Source: an uncultured Actinomycetes bacterium
GTDB lineage: Bacteria; Actinomycetota; Acidimicrobiia; Acidimicrobiales; Ilumatobacteraceae
Length of the DNA stretch: 6,534 nt
Assembly: GCA_903858075.1 (NCBI GenBank)
Contig: CAIOHI010000300.1
Span: 1 to 6,534 of the forward strand
Reading direction: 5' to 3'
A program made the translations under genes and the position numbers. Shown one piece after another: positions 5,468-6,534 of the stretch (position 1 is its first letter; every line of letters begins with the position of its first letter). The notes beneath the pieces were generated by a model. The model had not been told where the DNA came from, did no database searches, and saw only the letters and a list, made by a program, of their open reading frames with translations.

Positions 5468-5815
5468 TTAGCGAGGCCGCACAGGGCGGTGCCACACCGC
5501 CGAATATGCAACAACACAAATGCTTGCTCCGTCGTCGCGGGGCTGCACTGTGGCGTCTCCATCGGCAATGACCGTGTGGTCATCAAATTCTTCTTCCCCG
5601 CCAATGTGTGGTGGCCAGAGCAACGTTGCCTTGCCATTCACTGCCACGTTGTCGGCACTGCGCTGACCCACCGCTGCCACCAAGGCGTTGCCTTCGGGCA
5701 CAAAAACCACAGCCCGTAGGTGCGGTTCGCCATTTGGGCTCACGGTAATGAGGTACCCAAAGGGTCTGCGGGCCACTGCTTTTGCCAAGTTGGCTGGATC
5801 TATCGTCACACTCAC
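5468..5815 (-). CDS. PNPOx-like flavin/F420 split-barrel family protein
   Basis: A 115-aa protein starting at GTG (5813-5815). The pattern is that of small pyridoxamine-5'-phosphate-oxidase-like split-barrel proteins, which bind FMN, F420 or related cofactors as dimers: a short N-terminal helix (NLAKAVARRP), the strand pair FGYLITVSPNGEPHLRAVVF (19-38), then VAAVGQRSADNVAVNGKATLLWPP (46-69), a loop IGGEEEFDDHTVIADGDATV and a final strand SICVVAYSAVWHRP. The RSADNV and TLLWPP segments resemble those in F420- or flavin-dependent oxidoreductase relatives. It is short for a full PNPOx, and the cofactor and substrate cannot be read from the sequence, so pyridoxal metabolism should not be assumed. 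There is no Shine-Dalgarno; a -10 hexamer lies seven bases upstream. The stop abuts that of the secreted-protein gene (TAATTA, no gap). Confidence 0.85.
   Translation of the reverse strand: MSVTIDPANLAKAVARRPFGYLITVSPNGEPHLRAVVFVPEGNALVAAVGQRSADNVAVNGKATLLWPPHIGGEEEFDDHTVIADGDATVQPRDDGASICVVAYSAVWHRPVRPR
5485..5501. terminator. GC-rich hairpin, possible terminator of the secreted-protein gene
   Basis: GGCGGTG (5485-5491), loop CCA, CACCGCC (5495-5501): seven perfect pairs. It starts 18 bases after the plus-strand stop at 5467 and lies in the last codons of the opposing gene. No T-run follows on either strand, so intrinsic termination would be weak or of the U-less kind sometimes proposed in Actinobacteria. 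The fold is seen; the function is inferred. Confidence 0.3.
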
Positions 5816-5822
5816 GCTCTAC

Positions 5823-5828
5823 AACCTA
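5823..5828 (-). promoter_or_regulatory. Leaderless -10 element (TAGGTT) of the split-barrel gene
   Basis: Minus-strand TAGGTT fits TANNNT and ends seven bases before the GTG at 5815, so the message would begin at the start codon. It overlaps by two bases the opposite-facing TATAGT of the next gene. The absence of a Shine-Dalgarno supports leaderless initiation. No clear -35 is present. Confidence 0.5.
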
Positions 5829-5832
5829 TAGT
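5827..5832 (+). promoter_or_regulatory. Leaderless -10 element (TATAGT) of the Cys-cluster gene
   Basis: TATAGT differs from TATAAT by one base and ends six bases before GTG at 5839, placing the transcription start at or within a base of the start codon. It shares bases 5827-5828 with the minus-strand TAGGTT. The self-complementary core is CTATAG (5826-5831). There is no Shine-Dalgarno: the six intervening bases are GGCGCC. Confidence 0.55.
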
Positions 5833-5838
5833 GGCGCC

Positions 5839-6426
5839 GTGACTTCCTCCCGCGACCTCATCATTTTGGAACGCCGTTTTGTGAATGCCCTCGCTGCCAC
5901 CAGCGATGAAGCCATCACCACAGCCGCCCTAGCCCTTGAAGAAGACCTACAAACAGTGCTGGCCCAAAGCGCAGGCCTCAGCGATGGCGCCTTCGATGAC
6001 GCCGACACCTTGGCAAGCGCCATTCGTGAAGGTGCAACACGCCGTAAATGCGCTGGCGATGTATGCGTTGTGTTGTGCGAACCCTGCACCCAGCACTGCA
6101 TTGAAGTACTTGCCGGCGCAGCCGACGATCCATCGCTCGACGACCTCAATGCCATTTTGCCTGAAGCCATTGAAAAGTTTGGCGTGGAAATGGTGAAGCT
6201 CATGGTGGTGCAGTACTCACTGAGTTTGGCCGGCTTCAAGAAACTCATTCAGTCTGACGAAAAATGGGCACTTCCTGTTTCGCCATCTGCACTCACTTCC
6301 GTGCGCGTTGCCGACGAAGCCGAACAGGCCGCGAAGCGGGCATTGCGCAACGAGCGTAAAGAAAAAGAAAAAGCACAGAAGAAATTAGCTGCAGAACAAC
6401 GCGCTGCTGCAAAAAACCGGAGCTAG
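5839..6426 (+). CDS. Unrecognised protein with five-cysteine cluster and charged C-terminal tail
   Basis: A 195-aa cytoplasmic protein of no family I recognise. I start it at GTG 5839 (MTSSRDLIILERRF). The frame stays open upstream to a TTG at 5782, but that would run through the divergent gene and its promoter. Residues 1-65 look helical (ILERRFVNALAATSDEAITTAALALEEDLQTVLAQ). A cluster at 71-87 has the spacing C-x4-C-x3-C-x2-C-x3-C (CAGDVCVVLCEPCTQHC), which could bind zinc or an iron-sulfur centre, or form redox thiols. A helical middle (99-150) follows. The tail, about 158-195, is an uninterrupted Lys/Arg/Glu/Ala-rich helix (KRALRNERKEKEKAQKKLAAEQRAAAKN), possibly a coiled coil or nucleic-acid-binding extension. 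There is no signal peptide or membrane helix. It shares a compact divergent promoter with the split-barrel gene, so co-regulation is possible. Confidence 0.85.
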   Translation: MTSSRDLIILERRFVNALAATSDEAITTAALALEEDLQTVLAQSAGLSDGAFDDADTLASAIREGATRRKCAGDVCVVLCEPCTQHCIEVLAGAADDPSLDDLNAILPEAIEKFGVEMVKLMVVQYSLSLAGFKKLIQSDEKWALPVSPSALTSVRVADEAEQAAKRALRNERKEKEKAQKKLAAEQRAAAKNRS

Positions 6427-6430
6427 TTTT

Positions 6431-6534
6431 TTAGCGAGGAGTCACAATGCGCTGGCATTGGATGCCCTCAAATACTCCGGGTACAAGAACAACCATGTAT
6501 TGCTGATAGGCATTTGCACATTGCCCAAAAGGCA
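6431..6534 (-). CDS. C-terminal end of an unidentified protein, N-terminus missing
   Basis: A minus-strand frame stays open from the right edge to TAA at 6431-6433, giving 34 residues that include QCANAYQQYMVVLVPG and end in IQCQRIVTPR. Two cysteines and a hydrophobic strand (MVVLVPGVF) would suit a folded, possibly secreted domain, but the fragment is too short to assign. The gene would meet the Cys-cluster gene tail to tail with four bases between stops, matching the tight convergent junctions elsewhere in the window. It could still be a chance open frame. Confidence 0.5.
   Translation of the reverse strand, partial: PFGQCANAYQQYMVVLVPGVFEGIQCQRIVTPR

Noticed and set aside
5784..5794. GCCAA-G-TTGGC palindrome near the start of the split-barrel gene
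   Set aside because: Five-base arms are expected by chance in a window this size, and no local regulator explains it.
5782..5838. N-terminal extension of the Cys-cluster protein from TTG 5782
   Set aside because: It overlaps the divergent gene's coding region and promoter; GTG 5839 has a correctly placed -10.
5833..5838. GGCGCC palindrome before the GTG at 5839
   Set aside because: A six-base palindrome is common by chance; it is simply the spacer between -10 and start.
6422..6435. GCTA ... TAGC inverted repeat around a T-run at the last junction
   Set aside because: Only four pairs, mostly made of the two facing stop codons; too weak for a terminator call.
6447..6506. Short plus-strand peptide (19 residues) after a GAGGAG sequence
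   Set aside because: The Shine-Dalgarno-like purines are good, but the peptide is tiny and lies opposite an open minus-strand gene end; not supported on its own.

Overview
The window looks like a compact actinobacterial chromosome segment of intermediate GC (about half, judged by eye). Supporting signs are an IdeR/DtxR-type metal regulator, an actinobacterial (class II-like) HelD, a secreted tryptophan-rich PKD-like protein of a type I associate with Actinobacteria, GTG starts, TANNNT -10 elements and likely leaderless mRNAs. My best guess is a streamlined Acidimicrobiia relative, by inference only. I see no mobile element, tRNA, rRNA or CRISPR. No gene-free stretch exceeds about 160 bases.

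Left part (1-2352): a crotonase-family gene (minus strand, cut by the left edge) diverges, with 12 bp between start codons, from a tightly packed plus-strand operon. The operon holds a small two-helix membrane protein, a TetR-family regulator (ATGA overlap), a DtxR-family metal-dependent regulator (9-bp gap, with its own candidate promoter) and a lipoprotein (GTGA overlap). A perfect palindrome with 12-bp arms lies inside the start of the crotonase gene. It is a strong candidate operator, most simply for the neighbouring TetR protein. The arrangement suggests a TetR regulator controlling itself and a divergent acyl-CoA gene, plus a metal-sensing regulator with a partner lipoprotein.

Middle (2349-5467): a 710-aa HelD-type helicase-like RNA polymerase recycling factor (minus strand) meets the lipoprotein gene tail to tail, with the two stop codons sharing TTAA. 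It diverges from a secreted, probably disulfide-bonded beta-rich protein. A 158-bp region between them holds weak promoters for both.

Right part (5468-6534): a small flavin/F420-type split-barrel protein (PNPOx-like, minus strand) abuts the secreted protein gene with no gap. It diverges from an unrecognised cysteine-cluster protein with a charged C-terminal tail. Their starts are 23 bp apart and two -10 hexamers overlap in opposite directions, each placed so that transcription would begin at the GTG codon. The C-terminal end of another minus-strand gene closes the window.

The themes most worth attention are the palindrome, the recurring leaderless-type starts, the DtxR-family protein lacking the canonical cysteine ligand, and the unknown cysteine-cluster gene. 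I do not see a clear new multi-gene system.
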